This document shows positions 34,137 through 45,856 of a stretch of 64,000 bases of DNA, in pieces. How positions within the stretch are numbered: the first letter of the stretch is position 1; every line of letters starts with the position of its first letter. Below the pieces are notes generated by a model that was not told where the DNA came from, searched no databases, and saw only the letters and a list, made by a program, of their open reading frames with translations. A program made the translations under genes and the position numbers. The stretch comes from Cadophora sp. MPI-SDFR-AT-0126. Taxonomy: Eukaryota; Ascomycota; Leotiomycetes; Helotiales; Ploettnerulaceae. The DNA is taken from positions 248,001 through 312,000 of the forward strand of contig JAGMVK010000004.1 in NCBI GenBank assembly GCA_020747065.1. The letters run 5' to 3'.

Positions 34137-36233
34137 TCAGATGACTCGTCCCTCATCATCAGCAGCCTCTGTACCCTCGATTTGCATTCCCAACGCATTA
34201 GGAACGCCAATCAGAATACGGCCCTTGGGAACCTTGATATCTCTGACACCAAAGTTACCAAAAACCTTCAACGTCTTGAGATTTGGGCAGGATCGGAAAA
34301 CGAGACCACAGACGAAATCATTGACACCTTGACAGAAGCTGACATTGAGTTCTCGGAGCTCCGGGTAGACCTTGTCCTCAGTAAACACATTCTCAAAGGC
34401 TTCACGAGAGATGTGGCGGCAGGCTTGAACATTGAGATAGCGGAGGGTCGATCCCGAGTGTGCCATCAAGGCCTCGAAACCAGCAGAGGCAAGACCGATC
34501 ATGTCTGGATTCTCACGTGGTTCAGCGGCGTCGATATGTCGGCATTTGTGGAAGTCAATGTAGAGGAGAGGAGGGTTGAGCCAGTTTGTGAAGAGTGCAG
34601 CGAAGCCGGCATCAGTGAGAACTTCATTGTCGGTGACACGGAGTTTTTGGAGGTTTTGGCAGTTCTCGTGTATAGCATCAAGTACAGAATCATCAACATA
34701 GTGGACTGCTGCAAGTGCCAGAGTTTCAAGGCCGGGACCGACACTGTTGATGATCTCAATATAAGGCTCGGTAGAAGTTGTGTTGTAGATCTCGAGGGAC
34801 AATTTCTTCAGATTGGACAGGTCGGCAATGTGGTAAAGTCCTCCATCGGTGACCTTTTGGTTGTGCACAACTTTGAGTCGCTCGAGTTGAGGGCATGCCT
34901 TTGGGAGAAGCTCGAGTTGCTCGTCACCAAAGTGACCATCAGTGTGGTAAACCTTCAAGGCCTTCAAGTGTTGACTCTTCTCGTTCAAGAACCGATTCCA
35001 TCTCTCGTCATCAATCAGGTTTGCACCATGTAGACTCAGGCTCTCCAATTCAACTGTGGTACCGAGGAGGTGATCCATAACCCTGTTCTTGAATTGAATA
35101 GCGTTGCGGAGACGGAGGTACTTGACTGTGGGGACAATTTGGAAGATACGAATGTAGTCGTCAGGCGTCAACTTCGATCCATCGTAGACTGTGACAGTGT
35201 CACTGCCAGCACGGAGGAAGAGATCGAGGGTAGTAGAGTTGAGAAGCCACTTCTTGGAGAGAATTGCAGCGAGTTTGTCGATCAATGGAGCTGGCAGATC
35301 GCCTAAGCTTGACGCATCATCAACGTTCTTAGCCAGAGTCTCGATGCAGAGTGTAATGAGAGACTTTGCTCCGGGATAGATGCCGTCAAGAAGGTTGCTC
35401 TGCATTTGGCGTCGTGCCTGACCAGCAGCGGTCTTTCTCTTCTTTTTCGCAGCGCCTTCCTCCTTGTTGAGTTCCTTGGTGCATTTTGGGCACAGAAGAC
35501 CTCCATCCGGACCAGCTTTGCTGTACGCAGTGACACTGAATCTCTTCTCACAGATCTCACAGTTCTCCATTTGGCCAGGTAGAGGTGCCATGTCGGCTTC
35601 GAATATAGCTCTAGCTGCATCGTCATCGTCAGTCAAGTCATCGTCGGATCCGTGATTGCGTTTGCGACTCTGGAACTTTTTTGAAGCCTTGATTTTTGCA
35701 ATAGCTTTCTATGTGGAGTCAGCATTGGCTAAACTTTGCCACTCAGCACAACATACCTCTTCTTCCTTCTTCCTCTTCGCCTGTTGGGCCTTTGTCTCCT
35801 TACGCTTGCGAGGGGGCTCTGGTGCAGTGACCTCATCGTCGTCATTATCGTCGGGTGTATCTGCAGGTTGCTGAGATGCTAGAGCGGCAGCTCGTCGAGC
35901 AGCGGCATCTTGTCGGATCTGATTGGCATTGATTCCCGCAGTCTAGAAAGAATCAGCAAATTGCGTCTAGAGATTGGTAAAGAGTAGAAGCTTACTGCAA
36001 GGTAGCTGGTCAAAGCGGATTGCCTTTCGAACGGTGAGTATCCACAAAACTGGCGGGGTAGATGATACCTACGGTCCTCGAATTGGGGCAGCTCTTGCAG
36101 CTCTAGCAGTGGCTGCAACATTGACAGGAGCAGTTGGTACAGGATTGGCAGGATTCGTAGGGTTGGTGTTAGGGGCAGTTGTATTTGCATTCGTATTTTG
36201 TCTATTATGGTTTCTGCTAGACCTACGATACAT
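34137..36233 (-). CDS. RAD7: Nucleotide-excision repair protein Rad7 (LRR)
   Basis: Rad7 acts with Rad16 in global-genome nucleotide-excision repair of UV damage and as part of a ubiquitin ligase. Four exons give 648 residues: 36233-36073, 36023-35996 (28 bases), 35942-35757 and 35708-34137. Introns are 49, 53 and 48 bp. The splices rebuild the family N-terminus IRGPQSALTSYLA and INANQIRQDAAARR. The first exon adds an Asn/Pro/Thr-rich, low-complexity stretch. A zinc-binding pair of CxxC motifs follows (CEICEKRF and CPKCTKEL), then a chain of leucine-rich repeats of about 25 residues over the C-terminal 400 residues. The acceptor of intron 1 (CGAAAG) has a weak pyrimidine tract, so that junction is the least certain; the protein continuity argues for it. 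It diverges from the ketoacyl-CoA reductase gene. Confidence 0.92.
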
Positions 36234-36668
36234 TTAGCCATAGATAGAAAGGGAGGGGAGGGAGTCTTGAACGTACATCTTGACAAAGTTGTCCCTCGGC
36301 AGGTCTGCTCTGGTTGTGAGTGCAACGCAGATGAGGAGGCTGTAGAAAAAATCACGACTCGAAGAGACCGCCGGCAGTCGAAATGCCCTCGGTTCACGTT
36401 TGATACCACGTCAAGTGAAGTTCGTGACAAGGACAGTAGTTGTTCGAGGCATGGAAAGGAGAACTCAAGAATCGGATCGAAAGACGCGCCGCGTGAGAGA
36501 GCGTGAGCACGTGTTTTGGTGCCTGGCTATTGGTAGCTAAAGTGGTTCTGAACAGCGCTACTGAATCGCTCGAAGCTCAACCCCTGGAATAGCCGAGCAA
36601 AAAAGCCCAACAACCTGTAGCCTTCCCTCCTCTCCCCATCGTCGTGTACGTTTCCACATCACTGCACC
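36234..36668. promoter_or_regulatory. Bidirectional promoter, RAD7 / ketoacyl-CoA reductase
   Basis: 435 bases between divergent start codons. No specific site was identified. Confidence 0.6.
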
Positions 36669-37772
36669 ATGGAATACATCTCCCGCGCTATGGACTATAT
36701 CTCCTTGGATACGCTCGAAAAGGTCCCCAGACCAGTTTTGGCGACTTTTGCTGGCATTGGCACCTTGTGGTTCGGCATCAAGGTTGTCAGTTATGTCAGG
36801 CTATTGTTGAGCTTGTTTGTGTTCAGTGGAAAGAGTGTATGTATCTCCCCTCTCTTTCGCACATTGGCTTCAAAGACATGAACTAAATGATGCTGATTCC
36901 GCGCGTAGCTTCGTAGCTACGGCAAGAAAGGTACTTGGGCAGTTGTCACTGGCGCTTCGGATGGCATCGGAAAGGAATATGCCATTCAACTCGCCCAGAA
37001 GGGTTTCAACCTCGTCCTGATCTCTCGCACCGCCTCGAAACTCGATACCCTCTCTACTGAAATCACTCAGAAATATGCCGGCTCCCAGATTGCAGTCAAA
37101 ACCCTTGCCATGGACTTCTCGCTGAACAAGGATGAGGATTATGCGAAGCTGAAGGCACTGATTGATTCCCTCGATGTTGGAATATTGGTCAATAATGTTG
37201 GGCAGAGCCACAGCATACCAGTTCCTTTTGTGCTCACACCCAAGGACGAGATGAAAGCCATTATCGAGATCAACTGTATCGCCACCTTGAGAGTTACACA
37301 GATCGTTGTCCCTGGCATGATACAGCGCAAGCGTGGTTTGATTCTTACCATGGGCTCATTCGGTGGACTCCTTCCCACACCTCTCCTCGCAACCTACTCG
37401 GGTTCCAAAGCTTTCTTGCAACAATGGTCCACTGCGCTCGGCGCCGAGTTGGCAGGCTCTGGTGTGGATGTTGAGTTGGTGCTCAGTTATCTGGTTACCA
37501 CGGCCATGTCGAAGATCCGCAAGACCAGCGCATTCATTCCGAGCCCCAGGATGTTTGTTAAGAGTGTTTTGGGCAAAGTCGGTCGTAGGGGAGGTGCACA
37601 AAACATGGCGTATACCAGTACACCATTCTGGGGTCATGCGATTATGCAGTGGTGGTTGGAGAATACAGTTGGCTTGGGAGGTCAGAGGGTGGTAGTGCAA
37701 AACAGGAAGATGCACGAGAGCATCCGGAGGAGGGCTCTGAAGAAAGCGGAGAGAGATGCTAAGAGGGCATAA
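36669..37772 (+). CDS. IFA38: Very-long-chain 3-oxoacyl-CoA reductase
   Basis: This is the second enzyme of the ER fatty-acid elongation cycle, reducing 3-ketoacyl-CoA with NADPH during very-long-chain fatty acid and sphingolipid synthesis. Two exons, 36669-36836 and 36909-37772, give 343 residues. The 72-bp intron starts GTATGT and ends GCGTAG. An N-terminal membrane anchor ([18 protein letters not shown]) precedes a short-chain dehydrogenase fold with cofactor motif [14 protein letters not shown], the NNVG segment, a Ser-bearing [11 protein letters not shown] strand and the catalytic YSGSK. The C-terminus is highly basic with a lysine-rich end ([11 protein letters not shown]), as expected for ER retention. 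All catalytic residues are present. Length and layout match fungal Ifa38. Confidence 0.94.
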
Positions 37773-39262
37773 GTAGGGTAGGAAAGGCGGCCACGGTCAG
37801 TGGCCGACAACAACGGAATTGAATTTTTTGTTGATACTGCTGAGAGGCGAGGCTGAGGCTCTGAGGTGGGATCAAGAAGCACAGCATGAATATCAATGGC
37901 TCATTGACCGCTACATTATCTGCGCATAGACTTGAGGGTTCATCATTTATGACTCGTCTGATGTTCACCTTCTTCTGGAGACCTGCGATCCTATTCATGT
38001 GCAGCTGCTTTGCAGCAGGTTCCAAGGCAAATGCCGCCCTAGAAAACATGTCCCTCAGAACTTTCACAACGCCAACATGACCAATTAAACTACAGTAATT
38101 CCAATCTCAACACAACAATCGATATATTCAGAGACTCGACACGATCTCAATCTTTCTTGGAATGGCGGGACTATCCACCAGCTCCACCCGTGCCAAGATG
38201 AAGCTCTTCAACAACACCTATTTCGGTCAATCATGCAGCCTTTCGTCTCTCGCATCTTCGTCTTCCTTCACCGAGTTGACCACCCCCAGCTAGTTCAAGC
38301 TTTCGGCCCCAGAACCCAGGATTTGATTTGGCACATTCGACGGAATTACGCAATGCAACCGACGCTGGCGCACCACAAAAGAGACTTTGTTACCTTAGTT
38401 GATCACCTTCGTGATCCTGCCGCTTCCCGGCAGCCTTTGCTCTGCGAGTGTGCATCTGCATCTGCATTCCATGCCTGTCTGTCTCCCACTATTGCCTCGC
38501 CTGCTCTTCGATATCACATCACAAGAGATCTCGTCCTTTGCTGCGGGGTGTGATTGGCGGGGTGTTTACAGTATAAGCGGCCGTGCATTGATGGCGTTCC
38601 TGCCGAGGACGTTTAACGCTGCCATTGGCGATCTACTGAGGACCCTGGCAGCATCGTAGCGCTGAACATCCCAAAACGTCTCTAGCCGGCTCTCTTGACC
38701 TGCATCTCCTGTCATCCCCTCTCAATCGCCCGTCTTCCCTCCCGTAGGCGCCGGCTCTTGCAGAAGTCTATCAAGTGCTGCATCCAGCTGCATCCAGCCC
38801 ACCCGCATCTGCCCAATGACCTGCGAGCGCAGGCGAAGCTCACCAAGGTGGATGTGGTTGACATCCCAGCCGAGCCAGCATCAATCGACTGGTAGCAACC
38901 AGCCAGAGAAAGCCCATTGTTGGCGGCCTCCATAGCTGGCCTCCCATAAAGGTAACGTAGGACCCCAATTTAGATTCTCCTTTCTCTTCTCTCTTCAGCA
39001 AGCAGTCAATCTTCTCAGAGCTAGTTCCTCCATCTTCGTTGTGTTTTTTTTGTTTACCTGCCCTATCGTCTTCGAGCTGTGCTCATAATATCACCACCAC
39101 ACATACATTCTAATTGCCCTATCCAAGTTGCTGGCCAACTTCATAATTTTTTACACCTCTAATCGACCGATATACCCAAAACTAGCTCTACTTGCTCGAA
39201 TCAACTGCATACCATTTCCCATCACGGCAATTTTCGCATTTTAAGTAGCTTTCAATTTCACA
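37773..39262. other. 1.5 kb intergenic region and long leader of EsdC-like gene
   Basis: Open frames at 37886-38080, 38233-38553 and 38399-38659 have no domain and overlap in several phases. The right portion (about 38.95-39.26 kb) is pyrimidine-rich and is likely the leader of the next gene. Confidence 0.5.
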
Positions 39263-40186
39263 ATGGCCGCCGTTCAATTATCATTCTCGCTCCGCACATC
39301 GTCCAGTGTCAAGACTGTTCACCTTCTTGGCTCATGGGACAACTACTCTGGGCAGCTTCCTCTGTCCAAGGATAAGACATCTTCAAAGTCCGGTGCCTGG
39401 AAAGGTACATTCAGATTTCAAGGCACCACACTCCAGCCCGGCCAAAGATACTGGTATTACTACATCATCGATGGATACCACGTTTCCCACGACCCTGGAC
39501 AATCATCCACCACCGAGCCAACCACCGGCCGCGTCTTGAACATCCTCGATGTCCCCCATGAGAAGTCCTCATCGTCATCCCACCGCTCCTCGAAGACCAG
39601 CTCTTCCTCCAAGCACTCTTCATCAGACAAGGAGAAGCGCTCATCCAAGCACCACTCTTCGTCTTCGAAGGAGAAGCACTCCTCATCCAGCTCTCGCCGT
39701 GAATCCCGCCGCGACAGCTTGAGCCTGACCGTTGACATCCCCAAGGGACGCCCACTCTCCGTCTCGCAGATCCAATCACCAAAGCCAGTCACTCCCCACG
39801 CCACCAAGTACATCCTCGAGGCCGACTACAGCGCGCCGACAGTCGAGGAGTTGACATCTCGCTTCAGCACCACGACCATCGACGAGGAGTACGGCTACGA
39901 TCTGTCCAACTCACCTCCCTCATCTGTCGGCTCCAGCCTGTCCAGCCGCTCCGACAGCGACTCGCCCAGCTCCGCAAGTTCCCTCAGCGACTACAGCACG
40001 TCTCGCTCCGGGTCCGTCAACTGCACTTGCGAGCGCTATGGCATCACTCGCGGAGGCGATCGCGTCAAGTTGGACTGTGGCGGCTCCCGCTGCGGCTACA
40101 GTGACGATTCGAGCTCATGCTGCTCATCTGACGATGAGTACATTCCCAGCAGCTCTCGCCGCCACGGCTTGGTCGTGAGACGATGA
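39263..40186 (+). CDS. Glycogen-binding (AMPK1-CBM/CBM48) domain protein, EsdC-like
   Basis: The 307-residue single-exon protein has an N-terminal glycogen-binding domain (about 1-97): SVKTVHLLGSWDNYSGQLPL, WKGTF and YWYYYIIDGYHVSHDP are the typical strands, with the aromatic residues that stack on glucan. Residues 98-150 are almost entirely Ser, Lys and His. The remainder is Ser-rich and ends in a Cys cluster (NCTCERYGI, DCGGSRCGY, SSCCSSDDE) that could bind metal. This layout resembles Aspergillus EsdC, a protein with a glycogen-binding domain needed for early sexual development. EsdC identity is inference; the domain call is firm. It has no kinase or glucanase domain, so a regulatory or targeting role is more likely than catalysis. 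Confidence 0.8.
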   Translation: MAAVQLSFSLRTSSSVKTVHLLGSWDNYSGQLPLSKDKTSSKSGAWKGTFRFQGTTLQPGQRYWYYYIIDGYHVSHDPGQSSTTEPTTGRVLNILDVPHEKSSSSSHRSSKTSSSSKHSSSDKEKRSSKHHSSSSKEKHSSSSSRRESRRDSLSLTVDIPKGRPLSVSQIQSPKPVTPHATKYILEADYSAPTVEELTSRFSTTTIDEEYGYDLSNSPPSSVGSSLSSRSDSDSPSSASSLSDYSTSRSGSVNCTCERYGITRGGDRVKLDCGGSRCGYSDDSSSCCSSDDEYIPSSSRRHGLVVRR

Positions 40187-42107
40187 AGAGATGACAGAGA
40201 AAGGGAGAATGGAAGGAGTTGAGTTGAATGAACTGAAGGAGGAAGAATGAATCCCGATCATCCCCAACGCCGTCCATTCTTTACGGCTACTTACCCTGTT
40301 TGCGACATCACAGCGCGCATCAGGACTGGCTTCTGATGCGCCTGTCACTCACGAAGCCGAATCCGCGGCACCGCTGCCATGTTCTCACCCCGTTGTTCCC
40401 AAAAGGACTGGAATAGAATGTGGCCGCGCGATTTCGTTGTGTACCGCCAATCATCCTTGCACGCTCTCCCTGCACGAAAGGCAGAAGCGTCGAGCTCGGA
40501 AGGAGAGGGGGAGTCTAGTATTTTTTAAAGACTGCAGAAGGCAGTAATGGTGGACTAGAGAGACACGTACACGGGGGCAGCGCTTTGTCTCTGAATACCG
40601 GAAAGTACATGGCCCTAAATTAGGCTAGCCATTTCTATCGGCGTAGAGCACTGTCTACAGAAAAGATAGCATAGGTGGATAGAAGACGTTTGAATCTACT
40701 CCACAGAAACCCATGCTTGTCTGACTCTAGGCTCTGTGAAGAAAGAAATCCCGATTCTTGAGATGTGTGCATATGTCCCAGACCAGAGTATGGAAGTCCA
40801 GTAGTTCCCAGATGACCTGAATCTGCTATGATGAGTAATTGACCTCCACTCAAGGGAGCGACAATCAACCTCTAGAGAATCTGGGAGCTCATCCACCTGT
40901 AGCGTACCGATGGAAGCTCCACCTCATAACCCGAACGCACCTCAAGCCACAGGCGCTTCCTCGTTCGAAGTAAAGTAGAGCAGTGGAAACCACCAGTCGG
41001 AGGAAAAGAGATCCCCTTCATCGACCACATATGCTAAGAAGCTCTAACGGGCATCATCGGACTTGGATCTCGCCGGGAAGCATACCGAACTCAAAGACGA
41101 TAGACTCAAGAAATTCATATGCTTGTTAAACAGAAGACATATGGAAAGTCTGAATCCAAAGCCCCAAAACCAATCTCCATTCACTCTACCAAAAGCAGAA
41201 ACACAAAACCATTCGTATGCCTCGCGAGAATGACTTTGTACTTATTTATCTAGAGAACACAGCGAGGGCTTAGGGACAAGCAGAAGAAGTAACAAATCCA
41301 GCGAGTACCAAATGCTAGAAATACGGCTACGGACGAACGAGGGTCGATATACACGTCTCTCAGACATGGGCCCATAAAGTGACAGGTGAGACTCGGAGAA
41401 GGACGATCGATGCTCATCTTGGTTGGAGGAAAGTCAGAGTTCCCAGCTCGGTTTGAGAGGGTTTCTGGAGAGTCGTGAGTATGAGCAGAGGATGCTAGAA
41501 GCTACCGAAGGGAATCAAATAGACAGATGCTGGAGCAGAGGATTTGGTTGGTAACTTCCCTATTCGCTTCTTGTAATTACGAACAATGGATCCGAGCCAT
41601 GTTTTAACAAAAGAATCACAATCTTACCAACGAATCAAATACATTACTCATAATATGTCACCAAAGCTGCAAAAAGTGAAAAGTCAAAATTCATGGCCCA
41701 TGAAAGAGCCAGCACTGTAGATTATCTTCTAGCTCTATCTGTCTCCGGCTTCTTATCTATTGCCAGACCAGTCGAACCGCCGGTGTATTACCAAATCGTA
41801 CAGAAAGGGGACACGCCCCTGAAGAAGAGTGGCAGCTCTCTCTCTCTCTCTCTCTCTTTCTCTACCCATATCTAGCCCGTAACTCCATCCCAGAGTGTAT
41901 GATCTATTCCCTCCCCGTAAACTCCAAAGTGGACTTTTAATGTGACCGAAACCCCAGAAATATGACAATGGCTCGCTCTAAACAGACGCTAATCGGTGGA
42001 TCGGATAATCGAGGAAGTCGTGGTATCGAGGCGCAAGGACAGATGCCGCAAAAGAAGAATCGTGAGGACAGCACAAGGAAGGGAGCCGCGATGCTTCAAT
42101 CGCCCAT
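40187..42107. other. 1.9 kb convergent intergenic region
   Basis: No gene was recognised between the EsdC-like gene and UPS2. Open frames at 40635-40896 and 41693-41968 lack domains. A CT microsatellite is listed separately. Confidence 0.5.
41836..41862. repeat. (CT)n microsatellite
   Basis: About eleven CT units followed by an interrupted end. Confidence 0.85.
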
Positions 42108-42730
42108 TCACGCCAACATCGGTCGTTGGTTCTGTTCCCTCTGCTTCTCTTCCCGAAATACCCTCCTGCTCATTTCCAGAACCGCCTCGAATCCCTCCTT
42201 CCCCTTCCTTGCGTTCTCCGAGAAAGCCGTCACAGTTGCATCCTCCACGGCGTTCTTGACTTTCTGCCATCCTCCGCACAAAGCCGTGATCTTGGCATCC
42301 TGCACAAACTGTGTCCGGGTTGCCGAGAGCGGCTGGTAGATGACAGTCTCCTTGACATTGATGATATTCGAGAAGGTGAGGTTGTGGGAGATCATGGTGA
42401 CCTTTTTCGATGCCGGATCAACGTACGAAGTCTCGAAGACGTGCGATGTATCATTCCCTCCCATCAGCGAGTTCAGCCATTTCGGTGCGCTTTGCTTGCA
42501 CGTTATTAGGCGTTCGGTTCGTAACTATGAGACTATTAGCATCAGGAAAAAGAAGATAAGAGTGGAGGGGTTCATACAATTCCCGTGTCTGCATCGACGC
42601 TCCGGGATATCGTGTCAACCGCAATGACGTGCGTTGATTTGTCGTTCCAAGGGCAGTATTTGTTCCAGTTCGCCGTCGATACCTCCTCCCACGAGTAGTT
42701 GAATGTGCAATCGTTTGAGAAGACCTTCAT
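42108..42730 (-). CDS. UPS2: PRELI/MSF1-domain phospholipid transfer protein (Ups2-like)
   Basis: Ups2-type proteins partner with Mdm35 in the mitochondrial intermembrane space and carry phosphatidylserine to the inner membrane. Two exons, 42730-42578 and 42524-42108, give 189 residues. The 53-bp intron begins GTATGA and ends CATAG, and rejoins DTGI with LRTERLITCKQ. Nearly the whole protein is a PRELI domain: MKVFSNDCTFNYSWEEV at the start, STHVIAVDTISRSVD, LITCKQSAPKWLNSLMGG, VSYVDP-like FETSYVDPASKKVTM, and the C-terminal helix with FSENARKGKEGFEAVL. The THVIAVD and APKW patterns resemble yeast Ups2/Ups3 more than Ups1. No cleavable presequence is seen, which is normal for this family. Confidence 0.87.
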
Positions 42731-43421
42731 TTTGATCGTGTGCTATGTGCAGGAAGAGTGGATTTCCCCAGATATTACGTGCTCCGGCGCGTTTGATGAC
42801 TCCTCCTTTCAATTTTGAGCGTTTTAAGAGTCTTTCCGTGTATTTATTAGGTTGAATAGATAGGCGTGAGATCGTAGGTGGAGGGATTTAGTGCCGGTAG
42901 CTGGGGAGTCGGAGCGATTAAGTAGGTGAGTGTTTGTAGATTTTTGGTGTTGGTTCGTGAAGATACGGAGAAAGAACTCGGAAGGAATTGACTAGTCGAG
43001 AAATTCCATTTTTCGCCACTAGCGCCGCCGGAGGCCGATCCTCCAAGAATTATCAAAGCTCGGATGAAAGGGCGATGCCGTGACGTGAGAAAGAAATGTT
43101 CAACCAACCAGATACTTCGCTTTTCAAGCCATCGGAAACTCGTGCTGCATACAGCTCGTTATCTCAGCATGTTCAGAGTTCCAGTCAGCCTCTTATATAT
43201 TCAAGCGAACTTTTTCTGCCAAAGCAAGGCATCACAGGGCCTTTACCACAGCAGGACTGGATTGCAAATGGAGTCGATTCTGGCTAGAATTGTACAGAAC
43301 TGTCTGAGGAAAGAAGCTGCTAAATTGTGCTCCTGAAATTGGCTTCCAGGCTAAAAGATCTTCCAATGCTCAGGCTTTCAAGCTCGGGGTTTGTTTTGTC
43401 GCTTCAAAATACAAATGGGTA
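42731..43421. other. Intergenic between UPS2 and JIP5
   Basis: 691 bases holding the promoter of UPS2 and the 3' flank of JIP5, which lie in the same orientation. No gene was recognised. Confidence 0.5.
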
Positions 43422-44737
43422 TTACTCCAAGCCCTTCAACCCTATGATTCCATTCCCACCATTCTTGTTCCTATTAGCCTTCCTCCGCTTCTTTCGGCTT
43501 TTCCTTCCCCTATCCTCTTCCTCACTACTGTTTGCATCGCTGTCATCGTCACTCCCATCCATAGCTCTCTTCTTAGGGCCAGCTTCATCATCATCAGAAT
43601 CGTCGTCCTCAGCTTCTTCCTCCAGATTCATTGTCTCTTGCCAAACCTTGATTATTGACCCTCCTCCGCTGATCATCCTTCCCTCAACATCGAATCCTAG
43701 ACCAACGACCCCTTCAACTTCGTCATGTCTGAGTTCCGTCGTGACTTTGTTAGGACCCAACTTGACAATTCTGATTGTGCCATCTCCCACGCCAACAACC
43801 ACGTTCTTCCCACCATCTCCAACACCTTCAGGCATCAGAACAAGTGCATCTAGGCTCTCCCCACCACCTTTGCCACCATCAACAATGATTCTCTCGTCCT
43901 GGTCATCCCACACGCCTCTCTCCCACAGAGTCAGGACCCCGTTCGAGCTTCCCACAAGTACTTTCTGGCCCTTACTCCTTCCAGGTCTCGATGGCAACCC
44001 ACCTACAAAAACGCTACTCAGCAGTTCCTCTTCCTGGTCCTCGCTCTTAACAAGCACGCCTCGTCGCAAGTCCGTAACCGCCAGTGTAGTCCCTCCAGTG
44101 GTGACCCATTGCTTGCTGAAGCCGCTAGTGCTGTTTTCCGTTGGTGGCAATGGTGTAAGAGAGGAAATGTAGTCATCGTGTGGTCGGTGTGTCTGACTTG
44201 GCTTCGTGCTCAATGTTGAAGGGGCCCTCAAGTCGAATAGATGCAATGCAGCAGAGTCGGTCGCGAGCAGCAGTGTTTGGGGAGTGAGTGCATGGACAAG
44301 AGTCGGGGGATCGAGCTTTCCAGAGGGGTCGAAGGGGATGAGGATCTTTGAGACAACTTGTCCGGTTGAGGAGTTTGCCGCTTTGAGAAGCCCATCTGTC
44401 CCTGCAGAGTAGAGAACTGTTCCCGGGTCATTTGAAGTCCCGATACCAATTGTGCAGTCGCATTTGACATACCTTCCCCATCTCCGCTGTATGCCAGAGT
44501 TCTGCAGCTGCCCTTGTGCCTACGAGTCCGCCATTCCGTATCGATTGTGCTCGTTCCCGTCGAGATCACGCTAGTATCTGCATCGTCATCGTCGCTGGAA
44601 TTGCCAGCTACAGCGGGCAACCTAAACGATTGAACATGGCCACCCGACAGTCCAACTGCGAGAATTGGCTCAATAGGATGGAGTGCTTGAGTAAAGAGCT
44701 CTGAGGAGAGCGGTAAGGTGCACAGATTCTCGAACAT
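43422..44737 (-). CDS. JIP5: WD40-repeat ribosome biogenesis protein Jip5
   Basis: Jip5 (WDR55 family) is a nucleolar WD40 protein needed for large-subunit ribosome biogenesis. Two exons, 44737-44473 and 44416-43422, give 419 residues. The 56-bp intron (GTATGT...GAACAG) rejoins SGDGE with [15 protein letters not shown], restoring a repeat. The N-terminus [21 protein letters not shown] is the family start, followed by WD-like blades ([60 protein letters not shown]). The C-terminus is an acidic stretch ([13 protein letters not shown]) then a basic nuclear-localisation-like tail ([13 protein letters not shown]), as in other Jip5 proteins. No lesion was seen. Confidence 0.92.
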
Positions 44738-45856
44738 GATGTTAGGGCATGATCGATTGATGATGTTGTTTCGGATCGACGTTGTTTTTTCTCATGATCA
44801 CCAGGATCCTGGAGGAAATTTTGGCGAGCGACAGCTCCCTGGTCAGAGCTTCTGTGCATGACCCCGCGATTTGGCAACCCCACCTCCCACCCAGCCTCAA
44901 CAGCTCGATATGTTTTGTCGTCGAACCAATTTGATATAGCTCTGGGAAGGTAGAAGTAAGTCTGCACTGGTTCAAACGGAAACGACCATGTTATTAGCAA
45001 TAAGTTGATCGCTGCCAGAAATCGGGAAGGACTCTAGTCTTCATGAAAGTTCAGCATTTACAAGTACCAGATTGTTCAGAGGACTTGACAATTGTCCGAA
45101 ATCCCCCTGCCACAATAGTTCTGAAAAGGGATCATACTAGCCAGGTTCATAACCTCTGGATTCGTAGTAAAAGATCTTGAGTCTGGTAAAGTCACTAGAG
45201 TAAGATATGACTGTACTTCGCACCACACGTCTAATGCGGTATATGACCAGGCAGATAGCAAATGGGCTCTTCGAGGCGGGCCGAAAGTACGTAGTTGCCA
45301 TTCTCTCCCAACTTATGTGATAAGTCTAGTTTCAAACATGTACTTGAGTTTATATCTTTGAAGCATTGTCATGCTTATTGTTCTCGGCATTCCGAGCCAT
45401 TCCTGGAAGACTCATGTTAGAGTTATCTTCTCTTAAGATACCTGGATTTGCGAATTCTGCGAGCTATTTCAATAATCTGTCACGGTCCCGAGACTCGAAC
45501 TCGGTCCCGCAAGAACAATTGTATCAACTACAGAGGACCAGGCATAAAGCCTTTCCCGGTCCCACTGGCTCAACTCCGCATCTGCTGCCGCTGCGAAAAA
45601 GAAGCCCCACGTCGACACGTCCCCGCCATCATCCCCACCACCTACTAACTCCTCATCAGGAAGCTTGCGTCACGCGGTGGTAATTTTTAAATCTAGTCAA
45701 TTGCATATATTCAAGGGTGAGCTTCGTCCTGACAAGCATTTGCTCCCTTTATCCTCAATCTTTGAAGTGCCTGAGGCGGGTTTCAGCAGAAAGTTTATTC
45801 CGCGATCTTTGAGAGGCGTCCCACATCAGTTCATTCAGGAGTTACAGACAGACAAA
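44738..45856. other. 1.1 kb intergenic region with a tRNA-like T-arm
   Basis: This holds the promoters of JIP5 (minus strand) and the monooxygenase (plus strand). On the minus strand around 45536-45485 there is a perfect 5-bp stem with a TTCGAGT loop (a B-box match) and an upstream GGTCCTC, but no complete cloverleaf could be folded. It may be a tRNA-derived fragment. Confidence 0.35.

Noticed and set aside
45485..45540. tRNA gene on the minus strand (5-bp T-stem with TTCGAGT loop, GGTCCTC upstream)
   Set aside because: Acceptor, D and anticodon arms do not fold together and the span is too short. At best it is a tRNA-derived fragment.
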